A DNA stretch of 64,000 nucleotides from Candidatus Margulisiibacteriota bacterium (GTDB lineage Bacteria; Margulisbacteria; WOR-1; O2-12-FULL-45-9; XYB2-FULL-48-7): positions 509,783 to 573,782 of the forward strand of contig JBAZTH010000002.1 of NCBI GenBank assembly GCA_041661965.1, given 5' to 3'. Each line of letters starts with the position of its first letter. Position 1 is the first letter of the stretch. Below the pieces are notes generated by a model. That model made no database searches. It saw only the letters and a program-made list of their open reading frames with translations, and was not told the DNA's origin. A program made the translations under genes and the position numbers. Below are positions 24,871-33,044 of the stretch, piece after piece.

Positions 24871-26947
24871 AGCGCCGCTTGAGCAGCGCCAGGAAGAAGC
24901 GACCGATCTTTCGGTCTTCGTTCGGACCTCGACCGACGACATCGTTGCCTGGGACCGGGACCGGATCATCGACGCCCTGATCAGGGAAACGGAACTGAAG
25001 CCGGAAGTCGCGCTGATCATCGCCATTGAAGTGGAAAAGCAGATCAAGGCGATGGCGGTCAAGACGATTACCGCTCCCCTGATCCGCGAACTGGTCGACG
25101 TCAAACTTTTGGAATACGGGCTGGAAGAGGCGCGGCGTAAACATACCCGCCTTGGGGTCCCGGTTTATGACGTTAGGAAGATCATTTTCCATAAGAACAA
25201 GGAGAACGCCAATACCCCGCACTCTCCGGAAGCGACCAACCTGACCCTGGCGGAGAACATTAAGAAAGAATTCGCCCTGCTCAATGTTTTTTCCCTGCCG
25301 GTCGCCGATGCCCACATGCGCGGCGATATCCATTTGCACGACCTTGGCTTTGCCGACCGCCCGTACTGCAGCGGCCAGTCGATCGAATTCGTGAAGAAAT
25401 TCGGTCTCGACCTGCCGGACGCCCGGGGGATGGAGAAGCCGGCTTTTGAACCGGAAGAACTGATCTCGCAGATCGTGAAGTTTTCCATCGCGCTCCACGG
25501 CTATTTTGCCGGCGCCATCGGCTGGGACGCGGTCAATATTTTCATCGCCCCCTTCATCGTCGGTTATAACAAAGACCAGATTCGCAAGCTTGCCCGTCAG
25601 CTGATCCTGGAATTTTCGACCGCGGCGGTGGCGCGCGGCGGCCAGGGATTATTTTCCGACCTGAACGTTTACTGGGAGATCCCCAAACATTTTGAAACCG
25701 TCCAGGCGATGGGGCCGGGCGGCCAATACACCGGCAAGACTTACGGCGACTACCAGGCCGAAGCCCAGGCTTTTGCCACGGCGATGTTCGAGGTCTACCT
25801 GGAAGGGGATGGGGCGGGCCGTCCGTTCTTCTTTCCCAAGCCGCTGGTCCACATGACCGAAAAGTTCTTTGCCACTCCGGGTCACGAGACTTTCCTGGAG
25901 CTGATCTCCCAGGTCGCGGCCGAAAAAGGGACGACCTATTTCGTTTTTGACCGGGGGGAGACCGCCAAGATCTCGGAATGCTGCCGCCTTTCGTTCAAGC
26001 TTGATTATTCCGATCTGCAGGACGCCAAAGAGCCGTGGCGGATGCGCTATTCGGCGATCCAAAACGTGACCGTCAATCTCCCGCGGATCGCCTACCTGGC
26101 GAACCGGGACGAGAAAAAGTTGTTTGAAGAGATCGACAAGAAACTGGAGCTCGTCGCCCAGGCCCACCGGGAAAAACGGCGCTTTATCGAAGCGTTGCTC
26201 AAGGAAGGGGCCAATGGCCCGCTTTCGCTGCTGGCGATGAAACGGGACGGCGAAGCTTATCTGCGCCTGCGCCGGGTCACCCAACTGGTCGGGATCCTGG
26301 GGCTTAACGAGCTGGTCCAGTTCCACACCGGCAAAGAACTGCATCAGGACCCCCAGGCGGTCCGTTTTGGTTTGAAGGTCATTTCCTACATGAGATTCAA
26401 GTGCCAGCAGTTGTCGGAAAAGTACGACCTGCACTTTGTCCTGGAACAGACCCCGGCCGAATCGACCGCTTACCGCTTTGCCCGGCTCGACCTCCAGCAA
26501 TTCCCGACCCAGTCGACGACCGTCATTAAGGGAAACTATGAAGGGTCGGAGATATATTATACGAACTCGACCTACATCAATGTCGCTCACAAGATGAGCC
26601 CGATCGACCGGGTCAAGCAGGAAGGGCTTTTCCATCCGTTGATCGACGCGGGAGCCTTGACCCATATCTGGCTGGGTGAATCGCGGCCCGACGCCAAGTC
26701 GATTGCCAGCTTCGTCATTAAGACCTTCAAGAACACCGATAACGCCCAGATCGCTTTCTCGCCGGAATTCACCGCTTGCGATGACTGCGGCAAAGTGACG
26801 AGAGGGCTGGTCGATCGCTGCCCGCACTGCAGCTCGGCTAATATCGAAGGGATCACTAGGATCACCGGTTATTTCTCCCGGGTCCCCGGCTGGAACAAAG
26901 GGAAAATGGGAGAGTTAAAAGACCGCTACCGTTCTGCCGATCTGTGA
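24851..26947 (+). CDS. nrdD: Anaerobic ribonucleoside-triphosphate reductase, second copy
   Basis: This is a 698-residue tandem paralogue of the preceding gene with the same domain order. By eye it is roughly two-thirds or more identical. The ATP-cone, the PYCSGQS and ISECCRLSFKL cysteine sites, the zinc cysteines (643, 646, 657, 660) and the radical Gly at 673 (ITGYFSRVPGWNKGK) are all kept. Divergence is spread through the protein, for example in the ATP-cone and in surface helices such as EKRRFIEALLKEGANG. Both copies look active. Confidence 0.95.
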   Translation: METLTAKAPLEQRQEEATDLSVFVRTSTDDIVAWDRDRIIDALIRETELKPEVALIIAIEVEKQIKAMAVKTITAPLIRELVDVKLLEYGLEEARRKHTRLGVPVYDVRKIIFHKNKENANTPHSPEATNLTLAENIKKEFALLNVFSLPVADAHMRGDIHLHDLGFADRPYCSGQSIEFVKKFGLDLPDARGMEKPAFEPEELISQIVKFSIALHGYFAGAIGWDAVNIFIAPFIVGYNKDQIRKLARQLILEFSTAAVARGGQGLFSDLNVYWEIPKHFETVQAMGPGGQYTGKTYGDYQAEAQAFATAMFEVYLEGDGAGRPFFFPKPLVHMTEKFFATPGHETFLELISQVAAEKGTTYFVFDRGETAKISECCRLSFKLDYSDLQDAKEPWRMRYSAIQNVTVNLPRIAYLANRDEKKLFEEIDKKLELVAQAHREKRRFIEALLKEGANGPLSLLAMKRDGEAYLRLRRVTQLVGILGLNELVQFHTGKELHQDPQAVRFGLKVISYMRFKCQQLSEKYDLHFVLEQTPAESTAYRFARLDLQQFPTQSTTVIKGNYEGSEIYYTNSTYINVAHKMSPIDRVKQEGLFHPLIDAGALTHIWLGESRPDAKSIASFVIKTFKNTDNAQIAFSPEFTACDDCGKVTRGLVDRCPHCSSANIEGITRITGYFSRVPGWNKGKMGELKDRYRSADL

Positions 26948-26966
26948 TTAGTGTATAATTAGAAAA

Positions 26967-27043
26967 CAACAGGAACCTGCGAATAAACTTCGCGGTTCCT
27001 GTTGAAGATTAGTTGAGTGCATAACCGCGGCGTTTAGCCGCGG
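26967..27043. repeat. Two hairpins between nrdD and the glutaredoxin gene
   Basis: The first hairpin pairs CAACAGGAACC-TGCG (26967-26981) with CGCGGTTCCTGTTG (26991-27004). The second pairs CCGCGGC (27025-27031) with GCCGCGG (27037-27043) around a five-base loop. Neither is followed by a T run. They may reduce or process the message between the large enzyme genes and the small redoxin gene. Confidence 0.6.
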
Positions 27044-27070
27044 GTGTTAATTTAGAAAGGGGATAGAAAG

Positions 27071-27385
27071 ATGGAAAAGCAATTGGAAGTAAAAGTATTC
27101 GGGAAACCGGGCTGTGAGTTTTGCAAGACGACGGTGAAGAAGTTTGAGACCTTTTTCGGCCGCTGGAATATTAACGACAGCCAGGTAAAACTATCATTTT
27201 TTGACATGGAAACGGTGGATGGTTTGGCGGAAGGGGCTTTTTACAGCGTGACCAAAATCCCGGCGACCGTGATCGAACATCAGGCCGATATCGTTAAACG
27301 CTGGGACGGCAAAGTTCCGCTGTCGGAAGAGTTCAAGGAAATATTTGTCACCGAAACGGTGGTTAGTCCTAAAGAAATCAATTAA
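27071..27385 (+). CDS. Glutaredoxin-like protein, probable reductant for NrdD
   Basis: The 104-residue thioredoxin-fold protein has a CxxC site (GKPGCEFCKTT, Cys15 and Cys18) and the cis-Pro region VTKIPATVIE. It has an AAAGGGG ribosome-binding site nine bases before the ATG. Position right after two nrdD genes suggests it supplies electrons to them, as known for redoxin-dependent class III reductases; that link is inference. Its stop codon is part of a 30-base palindromic repeat. Confidence 0.85.
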   Translation: MEKQLEVKVFGKPGCEFCKTTVKKFETFFGRWNINDSQVKLSFFDMETVDGLAEGAFYSVTKIPATVIEHQADIVKRWDGKVPLSEEFKEIFVTETVVSPKEIN

Positions 27386-27410
27386 CCGCGCAATTAATTG
27401 CGCGGTTAAT
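27381..27410. repeat. 30-base perfect palindrome, AACCGCGCAATT type
   Basis: The palindrome has the core AACCGCGCAATT/AATTGCGCGGTT and overlaps the glutaredoxin stop codon. The same 24-base core recurs at 61459-61482. Confidence 0.8.
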
Positions 27411-27420
27411 AATAAGGCCT

Positions 27421-27482
27421 AAAAAGGAAACCTGCGGCCTGCCTACCGGTAGGCAGGCAATATCGCCGCGGTTTCCTTTTTT
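27421..27482. terminator. Bidirectional terminator built from the GGAAACC repeat, copy 2
   Basis: AAAAAGG before the stem and CCTTTTTT after it make this a rho-independent terminator on both strands, between the convergent glutaredoxin and glycosidase genes. The stem is GGAAACCTGCGG/CCGCGGTTTCC. Its loop carries a 20-base palindrome at 27438-27457 that the other two repeat copies lack. Confidence 0.8.
27438..27457. repeat. 20-base palindrome inserted in the terminator loop
   Basis: CCTGCCTACCGGTAGGCAGG is a perfect palindrome. It sits between GCGG and CAATATCG of the host repeat; the host copies at 13517 and 61417 are continuous at that point. Confidence 0.8.
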
Positions 27483-27487
27483 GTTGA

Positions 27488-28984
27488 TTATAATTTTGGC
27501 CTGATAACGATCGCGTTGCTGACTGGTGAGGAATAGCCGTTGACCGGTCGGTTAACGATCTTACCGTCGATCCACATGGTGGTCGAACTGCCGCCGTCCA
27601 GGTTCATCGCTTCGATCGCGCCGAGGTTGATCATTAATTCCGCCAGCTCTTCCAGGGTCATGCCGATACTGCTCTTTTCGTTCCGGTTTTTCTTTTGCCG
27701 TGGCAGGCCGTCGACGGTCACGAGCAGTATCTTGTTGTCTTTGGTGATCCCGACGGCGGTCCGGGCCGCCCGGCTTTTGGCGATGTCGGCCTTAAAATTT
27801 TCCTCATTTTTTGAAACATAGACCTGATTGTTCTTGACCAGCCGGGGGCCGCCGGAGATCATGTGCAGGATCGTGCTGGGCGAGCTGATGTAAGGAATGA
27901 CCCTGATATGGAGATCGACCGGATCGCCGATCTTAAATTTTTCGGTGATAACCTGGCTGACCGTTCCGGTCGTTGAGAGGACGTACCCGTCTTGCGGGAT
28001 GGTCGAGTTGGCCAGCCCGATGCCGGCGACTTTGGAATTAACGACCGATAATTCCACGCCGCCGCGTCCGGCCCCGGTTTTTTCTCCCCAGGCCGGGGTG
28101 TACATGATAACGGAATTATCCTTGATCCCCTGATTGACCCCGGTAATATCGAAGCGTTCGTTGGCCGGGGAATTGAAATAACATTCGATCATGATATTGT
28201 CGATGTAGGCGTTGCCGTCGTCGGAGATGATCAGCGCCGTCCGGTCGTAGATGGGGGTCGAGACCAGTTCTTTGTCGACAAGAAGGGTCCCCAGTGGCTT
28301 GCCGTTGTAAGCGAAATAGGTCCCGTTGATCGCGGCGACCGCTCCCTGTTCCTCGGCAATACTGCCGACCGTGGCGCGGAAGAAGTGCTGGTCCCCCTTG
28401 TCGTTGTCTTTTTCGTCCCAGGGGGTGACCGCGCCGGCGAACGATTCCAGAACGTTCGGTTTGTGCTTGCGGGCCAGAGCGGGAGAGATCTCGGCCTTGG
28501 TGGGATCGATCTTCAGGACCTGGGCGATGACCCGTCCATTCTGGGTCCCTTTGTTGACCGTCAGCGATTCAACGCCGTCGATGATGGTGCCGCCGGAAGT
28601 CAGATTGGTGAATTCCCGGTCGAAATCGACGATCAGGCGGTAGGGTTCGGTCAAGGCGAAAATATTGTAGGGGATCGGTTCGCCCAAAGGAATGCTGATC
28701 TTCAGGCCGTTCTCTTCTTTTTCGACCTCAAAAAAGCGGATAATGACGTCGTTGACTTCAACGTAGCTTGGAATGTCGCGGCTCGCTTCGGCGTTTGGAA
28801 AATGGAGGACGATCTTTTCCTTGCTTTCTTCCGGCGCGTAACTGAAGATCGAGTTGAAGTCAAAGACCGCTCTGATCCTGTCCGGGTAGTAACCCAGCCG
28901 GATCTTTTCCAGGCGTTCGGCTTGCGCGAGGGAGAGGGCGGCGCAAGCGACGAAAGCAATTATAAAAGATAAAATTCTCTTCAT
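27488..28984 (-). CDS. Secreted phosphodiester glycosidase (NAGPA-like) with AMIN-like N-terminus
   Basis: The 498-residue protein has a signal peptide (MKRILSFIIAFVACAALSLA). Residues 25-125 look like an AMIN-type beta domain (IRLGYYPDRIRAVFDFNS, EPYRLIVDFDRE), which often binds peptidoglycan or localises envelope proteins. The rest is a phosphodiester glycosidase/NAGPA domain (PF09992) with AAINGTYFAYNGKPLGTLL, SRAARTAVGI and MNLDGGSSTTMWIDG. The family cleaves GlcNAc-phosphodiester-type bonds. A cell-wall or exopolysaccharide role is inferred. Confidence 0.88.
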   Translation of the reverse strand: MKRILSFIIAFVACAALSLAQAERLEKIRLGYYPDRIRAVFDFNSIFSYAPEESKEKIVLHFPNAEASRDIPSYVEVNDVIIRFFEVEKEENGLKISIPLGEPIPYNIFALTEPYRLIVDFDREFTNLTSGGTIIDGVESLTVNKGTQNGRVIAQVLKIDPTKAEISPALARKHKPNVLESFAGAVTPWDEKDNDKGDQHFFRATVGSIAEEQGAVAAINGTYFAYNGKPLGTLLVDKELVSTPIYDRTALIISDDGNAYIDNIMIECYFNSPANERFDITGVNQGIKDNSVIMYTPAWGEKTGAGRGGVELSVVNSKVAGIGLANSTIPQDGYVLSTTGTVSQVITEKFKIGDPVDLHIRVIPYISSPSTILHMISGGPRLVKNNQVYVSKNEENFKADIAKSRAARTAVGITKDNKILLVTVDGLPRQKKNRNEKSSIGMTLEELAELMINLGAIEAMNLDGGSSTTMWIDGKIVNRPVNGYSSPVSNAIVIRPKL

Positions 28985-29008
28985 TGCTTATTTTTTTACT
29001 CGGATAGT

Positions 29009-29017
29009 ATTATAACA
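29009..29017 (-). promoter_or_regulatory. Extended -10 of the glycosidase gene
   Basis: On the minus strand TGTTATAAT (hexamer 29014-29009) lies 24 bases before the ATG at 28984, giving a leader of about 18 bases without an obvious Shine-Dalgarno site. Confidence 0.45.
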
Positions 29018-29020
29018 CAA

Positions 29021-29863
29021 TTAAAGGGAACGCAAGAAGCCGAGCACTTCATTGGTGACCCATTCCGGAGTGGAAGCGCCGGCGGTTACGCCGATCTTGA
29101 CTTTGTTTTTCAGCCACTCTTTGTTCATTTCCTGAAGGGTCTCGATCTGGTGGGTTTCCGTGCCGGTTTGAGCGCAAAGCTCCGTCAGCCGGGTGGTGTT
29201 GGCGCTCATCTTGTCGCCGATGACCAGCATTAGCTCGACTTGTTTGGCCAGCTGGGCGGCGGCATTTTGCCGTTGCGAGGTCGCGCCGCAGATCGTATTG
29301 TGGACTTCAACCGCGGCCTGCCTTTGTTTTAATTCCGCGGTCAGGCGTTGGAAGCGTTCTTCCGCCTGGGTCGTTTGGGCGAGCACTCCCAGGCAGGTTT
29401 CTTTGTCGATCGAAAGTTTTTCCAGATCGGAAAGATTTTGGATCACGATCCCGTGTCCCCGGCTCCAACCGAGCAGTCCCTTGACTTCCGCGTGCCCCCG
29501 GTCGCCGACGATGATTACCTGACAGCCTCTCCTCCCCAGGTCAAAGGCGATTTTTTGGGCTTTTTTGACCCAAGGGCAGGTCGTGTCGACGATCTTCAAG
29601 GAGAGCTTTTCCGCTTCGGCGTAGATCTCCGGCGAAACTCCATGGGCTGAAATAAGAAGGGTTCCGGACGTTCCCGGCGGGATCTCGCTTAGCGCGGAGA
29701 CGCTGATAACGCCTTGCGCTTTAAGCCGGTCGACGACCTGTTTGTTGTGGACCAGGTTGCCGAGCATGAAAAGGGGCTTATTCCCGGCCTCTTGCAGGGC
29801 TATTTTAAAGGCGCGTTCCACCCCGATGCAGAAGCCGGCGTGTTTGGCGACGAGGACCTTCAT
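29021..29863 (-). CDS. ispH: 4-hydroxy-3-methylbut-2-enyl diphosphate reductase
   Basis: The 280-residue last enzyme of the MEP isoprenoid pathway carries a [4Fe-4S] cluster. The three cluster cysteines are Cys12 (HAGFCIGVERA), Cys96 (VDTTCPWVKKAQ) and Cys192 (NTICGATSQRQN), and the substrate-site SAHGVSPE and TAGASTPEW are present. The start at 29863 overlaps the dapL stop by four bases (ATGA). A longer frame to 29995 lies inside dapL and is rejected. Confidence 0.96.
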   Translation of the reverse strand: MKVLVAKHAGFCIGVERAFKIALQEAGNKPLFMLGNLVHNKQVVDRLKAQGVISVSALSEIPPGTSGTLLISAHGVSPEIYAEAEKLSLKIVDTTCPWVKKAQKIAFDLGRRGCQVIIVGDRGHAEVKGLLGWSRGHGIVIQNLSDLEKLSIDKETCLGVLAQTTQAEERFQRLTAELKQRQAAVEVHNTICGATSQRQNAAAQLAKQVELMLVIGDKMSANTTRLTELCAQTGTETHQIETLQEMNKEWLKNKVKIGVTAGASTPEWVTNEVLGFLRSL

Positions 29864-31023
29864 TTTAGAATCTTGGCGTTTCTTAGCCGTTCGATCGCCG
29901 CTTCGATCCGTTCTTTCGGCAAGGTGACGGCAAAGCGGACGTACCCTTCGCCGGAAGTCCCGTACCCGCTGCCGGGGACGACCAGGATGCCGCATTTTTC
30001 CAGGAGTTTTTCGGTGAACGAGGAAGAAGTTTCGCCTTTGGGGACCGGGACCCAGGCGTAGAAGGTCGCTTTCAGGTCGGCCATCTGCCAGCCGAGCGAA
30101 TTGAGCCCTTTGACCAGGGCGATTGCCCGTTCTTCAAAGATCGCGTTGTTGTCGGCGACGCATTTTTGGTCGGCCGATAATGCCTCGATCGCGGCGAATT
30201 GGATCGCCTTAAAAGCGCCGCTGTCAATGTTGGACTTGATCGTTGCCAGAGATTGGACCGCCTCGGGGTTGCCGACCGCCATCCCAATCCGCCAGCCGGT
30301 CATGTTGTAGGTTTTGGATAACGAATGGAACTCGATCGTTACATCCTTGGCTCCCGGAACTTCCAGGACGCTGTTAGGCTTGAACCCGTAACCCATCTCG
30401 GAGTAGGCGAGATCGGAGACTAATAGGAGCTTGTGCAGTTTAGCAAAGGCGACTGCTTTAGCAAAGAAAGTTAGGTCCGCCACGGCGCCGGTCGGATTGT
30501 TGGGATAATTGATATAAAGGAGCTTGGCTTTTTTTAGGATCGGGGCGGGGATCGCTTCAAGGTCCGGCAAAAAACCATTGGCCGCAGTCAGCGGCAGATC
30601 ATAAGCTTCCCCGCCGGCTAGCGTTGTGGCGATCTTATAAACCGGATAAGCCGGGTCGGGAACCAGGGCGATGTCGCCCGGATCGATATAAGCGAAAGAG
30701 AGGTGGGCGATCCCTTCTTTGGAGCCGATCAGACTGCAGACCTCGCTAACCGGGTCTAATTGGACGCCGAACCGCTTGTTGTACCAGTCGGCGACCGCCC
30801 GGCGAAAAGTTAGTTCTCCCTTTGTGGAAGGATAATTCCCCGCTTCTTTGGTTTCCAGGACTTCGTGCATCTTCTTAAAGATATGCGGGGGGGTCGGTAG
30901 GTCCGGGTCGCCGATCCCGAAGTCGATGACGTCGACTCCCGACTTGATCAGTTCGGCCTTTTTCTCTTCGATCTTAACAAAGAGATAGGGCGGGATCTTC
31001 TCGAGCCTTTTTGCTTTATTCAT
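29860..31023 (-). CDS. dapL: LL-diaminopimelate aminotransferase, or close class-I aminotransferase
   Basis: The protein has 387 residues from ATG 31023. It is a PLP enzyme of fold type I that would convert tetrahydrodipicolinate to LL-DAP. It has the DapL-type opening RLEKIPPYLFVKIEEKK, FGIGDPDLPTP, LIGSKEGIAHLSFAYIDPGD, NYPNNPTGAV and the PLP lysine in FHSLSKTYNMTGWRIG. It lies next to dapF, the next step of that pathway, which strengthens the call. A GAAGGA site ten bases upstream supports ATG 31023 over a TTG at 31041. Confidence 0.88.
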   Translation of the reverse strand: MNKAKRLEKIPPYLFVKIEEKKAELIKSGVDVIDFGIGDPDLPTPPHIFKKMHEVLETKEAGNYPSTKGELTFRRAVADWYNKRFGVQLDPVSEVCSLIGSKEGIAHLSFAYIDPGDIALVPDPAYPVYKIATTLAGGEAYDLPLTAANGFLPDLEAIPAPILKKAKLLYINYPNNPTGAVADLTFFAKAVAFAKLHKLLLVSDLAYSEMGYGFKPNSVLEVPGAKDVTIEFHSLSKTYNMTGWRIGMAVGNPEAVQSLATIKSNIDSGAFKAIQFAAIEALSADQKCVADNNAIFEERAIALVKGLNSLGWQMADLKATFYAWVPVPKGETSSSFTEKLLEKCGILVVPGSGYGTSGEGYVRFAVTLPKERIEAAIERLRNAKILK

Positions 31024-31828
31024 GTTCGTATTTTCCTTCAAAGACGGTTTCGGCCGGGCCGCGCATTAAAACATGTCCGTCCTCGCCCAATTCGATATCG
31101 AGGTTGCCGCCGGGGAGCCGGACCAGGGCGCGCCGTCCGGTCTTGCCGGCCAGGTTGGCGGCGACCAGTGCCGCGCAGGCGCCGGTTCCGCAGGCGAGCG
31201 TTTCGCCCGCTCCGCGTTCCCAGACCAGGACCTCGAGCTCTTTGTCACTTATAACTTTAACAAATTCAACGTTGGTCCGGTTGGGGAAGTGAGGATCATT
31301 TTCAATCTCCGGTCCGATCGATCCAAGATCGATCTCTTCCAGGTCATCAACAAAAATTACCGCGTGCGGGTTCCCCATCGAAACTTCAGTTATCTCGAAA
31401 ATGTCATTTTTAATTTTTAATTTTTCATTTTTAATTTCTTTCGGTTCTCCCATATCGACTTCCACGCCGCTGATCCGGCCGTTCTCTTTAATGATCGCCG
31501 GCAGAAGGGTGCCGGCGGCGGTTTCCACGGAGATGACTTCTTCGGTCAACTGGTCGGTTTCGTAAGCGTAGCGGGCGAGACAGCGGATTCCATTGCCGCA
31601 CATCTCCGCCTCCGAACCGTCGGAATTAATGACCTGCATCCGGTAATGGGCCTTGGTCGACGGCCAAAGCAGCAGCAGCCCGTCGGCGCCGACGCCGAAA
31701 TGACGGTCGCACAGATCGATCGCCAGTTGTTTGAGGTCGAGGCCGTCAAGTTTAACTTTTCGGGCGTCGATCAGGATAAAATCGTTTCCCAGGCCCTGCA
31801 TTTTAGTAAAGTTAATAGTAAGCGGCAT
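31016..31828 (-). CDS. dapF: Diaminopimelate epimerase
   Basis: The protein has 270 residues from ATG 31828 and isomerises LL-DAP to meso-DAP for peptidoglycan and lysine. The two catalytic cysteines are Cys77 (EMCGNGIRCLARYAY) and Cys213 (ETLACGTGACAALVA), with the opening TKMQGLGNDFILID. Residues about 131-142 (EIKNEKLKIKND) are encoded by an AT-rich simple-sequence stretch that looks like an in-frame repeat insertion in a surface loop. A GTG at 31840 is an alternative start. Both ends overlap neighbours. Confidence 0.95.
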   Translation of the reverse strand: MPLTINFTKMQGLGNDFILIDARKVKLDGLDLKQLAIDLCDRHFGVGADGLLLLWPSTKAHYRMQVINSDGSEAEMCGNGIRCLARYAYETDQLTEEVISVETAAGTLLPAIIKENGRISGVEVDMGEPKEIKNEKLKIKNDIFEITEVSMGNPHAVIFVDDLEEIDLGSIGPEIENDPHFPNRTNVEFVKVISDKELEVLVWERGAGETLACGTGACAALVAANLAGKTGRRALVRLPGGNLDIELGEDGHVLMRGPAETVFEGKYEHE

Positions 31829-32165
31829 AGGTTCTTTCACTCTCCCAGACGATGATTTTATTAATGTTCTTAAAACGTTTCTTCAGCATTTCAAAAAGAT
31901 ATTTCGCCAGATTTTCCGAGGTTGGGTTGATCTTATCGAACGGGGCTGTTTCGTTGATGTATTTATGGTCGAACTGGTCCAGCGCGGCCGCCAGGCCTTT
32001 TTTGATCACTTTGAAATCTTCCAAGAGGCCGAGCTTGTTTAGTTTGGTCCCGCCTAAAAAGAGCTGGATCCGCCAGGTGTGGCCATGGAGGTTTTCGCAG
32101 GGGCCTTCGTAACCCCGGAGGGCGTGGGCGGCGTCAAAAGTGTCTTCGACCATTAGTTCAAACAT
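31812..32165 (-). CDS. queD: 6-carboxytetrahydropterin synthase (QueD/PTPS family)
   Basis: The 117-residue protein has the zinc- and substrate-binding pattern of the family: DTFDAAHALRGYEGPCENLHGHTW (His14, Cys23, His27, His29) and, near the C-terminus, WESERTYAAYY. It would convert dihydroneopterin triphosphate on the way to preQ0/queuosine. No other queuosine genes are in the window. It leads the queD-dapF-dapL-ispH run with its own -10 box. Confidence 0.93.
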   Translation of the reverse strand: MFELMVEDTFDAAHALRGYEGPCENLHGHTWRIQLFLGGTKLNKLGLLEDFKVIKKGLAAALDQFDHKYINETAPFDKINPTSENLAKYLFEMLKKRFKNINKIIVWESERTYAAYY

Positions 32166-32171
32166 GCCTAT

Positions 32172-32177
32172 ATTTTA
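32172..32177 (-). promoter_or_regulatory. -10 box of queD, leaderless type
   Basis: On the minus strand TAAAAT is followed by six bases and then the ATG at 32165. The box sits in the 14-base gap after murI, so the queD run probably has its own leaderless transcript. Confidence 0.5.
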
Positions 32178-32179
32178 CA

Positions 32180-32965
32180 CTATTTCAGAGGTAAATTCAC
32201 CATGATCGCTTTGGCGATGGTTTTTCCCAGCAGCTTGGTCCCCAGTTCCTGAAACGGGCGAGGCTGACCGGTAGTTAGGTAAGTGTAATTTGGTTGATCG
32301 GCCGTTTGTTTGATCGTCTTGAACTTCTTAAGCAGGGCTTTGGCTTCCGCGACCGCTTCGCCGGCCGGATCGATCAGGGTAATTTCCGGGCCGGCCACTT
32401 CCCGGATCACTTTGGCCAGATGGGGATAATGGGTGCAACCGAGGATCAAAGTATCGATCTTTTGGGTAAGCACTGGAGTTAGGCATTCCTTGACGGCCCG
32501 GCGGACTTCTTCCCCCTCCAGGTGTCCTCCCTCGATCAGCGGGACGAAGAGCGGGCAAGCCTGGGAGGTCACTATGATGTCGCTGTTGATCGAGCGCAGC
32601 GTTTTCTCATAAGCGCCGGAATTGACCGTTCCGGCGGTCGCGATCACGCCGATTCGTCCTCGCCTGGTCGCGGAGAGAGCGGCGCGGGCTCCCGGCTCAA
32701 TTAGGCTGACCAAATATACCGGGAATTCATCTTTAACGACCGGGTAAGCGATCGAAGAAGAAGTGCCGCAAGCCATAATGATCAGTTTTGCTCCCCGTTT
32801 GATCAAAAAAGGAATGATTTCCCGGTTAAAGGCCAGGATCTCTTCCGGCGGGCGGTTGCCGTAAGGGACGCGCGCGGTGTCGGCAAAATAAATGACATCC
32901 TCATGCGGCAATTGGCGCATGAGCTCTTTTAGAACGGTCAGGCCGCCGACCCCGGAATCAAACAC
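32180..32965 (-). CDS. murI: Glutamate racemase
   Basis: This enzyme makes D-glutamate for peptidoglycan. It has FDSGVGGLTVLKEL, YFADTARVPYG, the catalytic cysteines in IIMACGTSSS and ILGCTHYPHL, and ITLIDPAGEAVA. The start is uncertain. The given start is a GTG at the Val of the family's PIGVFDSG motif, which would cut off the first residues of strand beta-1. No ATG, GTG or TTG lies between it and the amidase stop, though the frame stays open far upstream. A strong AAGGAAAGG site lies 16 bases before the ATC of PIG, so a non-standard start or a sequencing error is possible. Confidence 0.9.
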   Translation of the reverse strand: MFDSGVGGLTVLKELMRQLPHEDVIYFADTARVPYGNRPPEEILAFNREIIPFLIKRGAKLIIMACGTSSSIAYPVVKDEFPVYLVSLIEPGARAALSATRRGRIGVIATAGTVNSGAYEKTLRSINSDIIVTSQACPLFVPLIEGGHLEGEEVRRAVKECLTPVLTQKIDTLILGCTHYPHLAKVIREVAGPEITLIDPAGEAVAEAKALLKKFKTIKQTADQPNYTYLTTGQPRPFQELGTKLLGKTIAKAIMVNLPLK

Positions 32966-33044
32966 GCCGATTGGAGAGGAAGGGGTGACCTTTCCTTCTT
33001 CCGCGGAGCTTGGTTTTCCAAGGATCCTTTCAGTGGCGACCCGG

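Noticed and set aside
22687..26827. Long minus-strand open frames of up to 392 codons opposite the nrdD genes
   Set aside because: High GC third positions in the nrdD codons leave the opposite strand open. The predicted peptides are Arg/Gly/His-rich with no family motifs, while nrdD on the plus strand is unambiguous.
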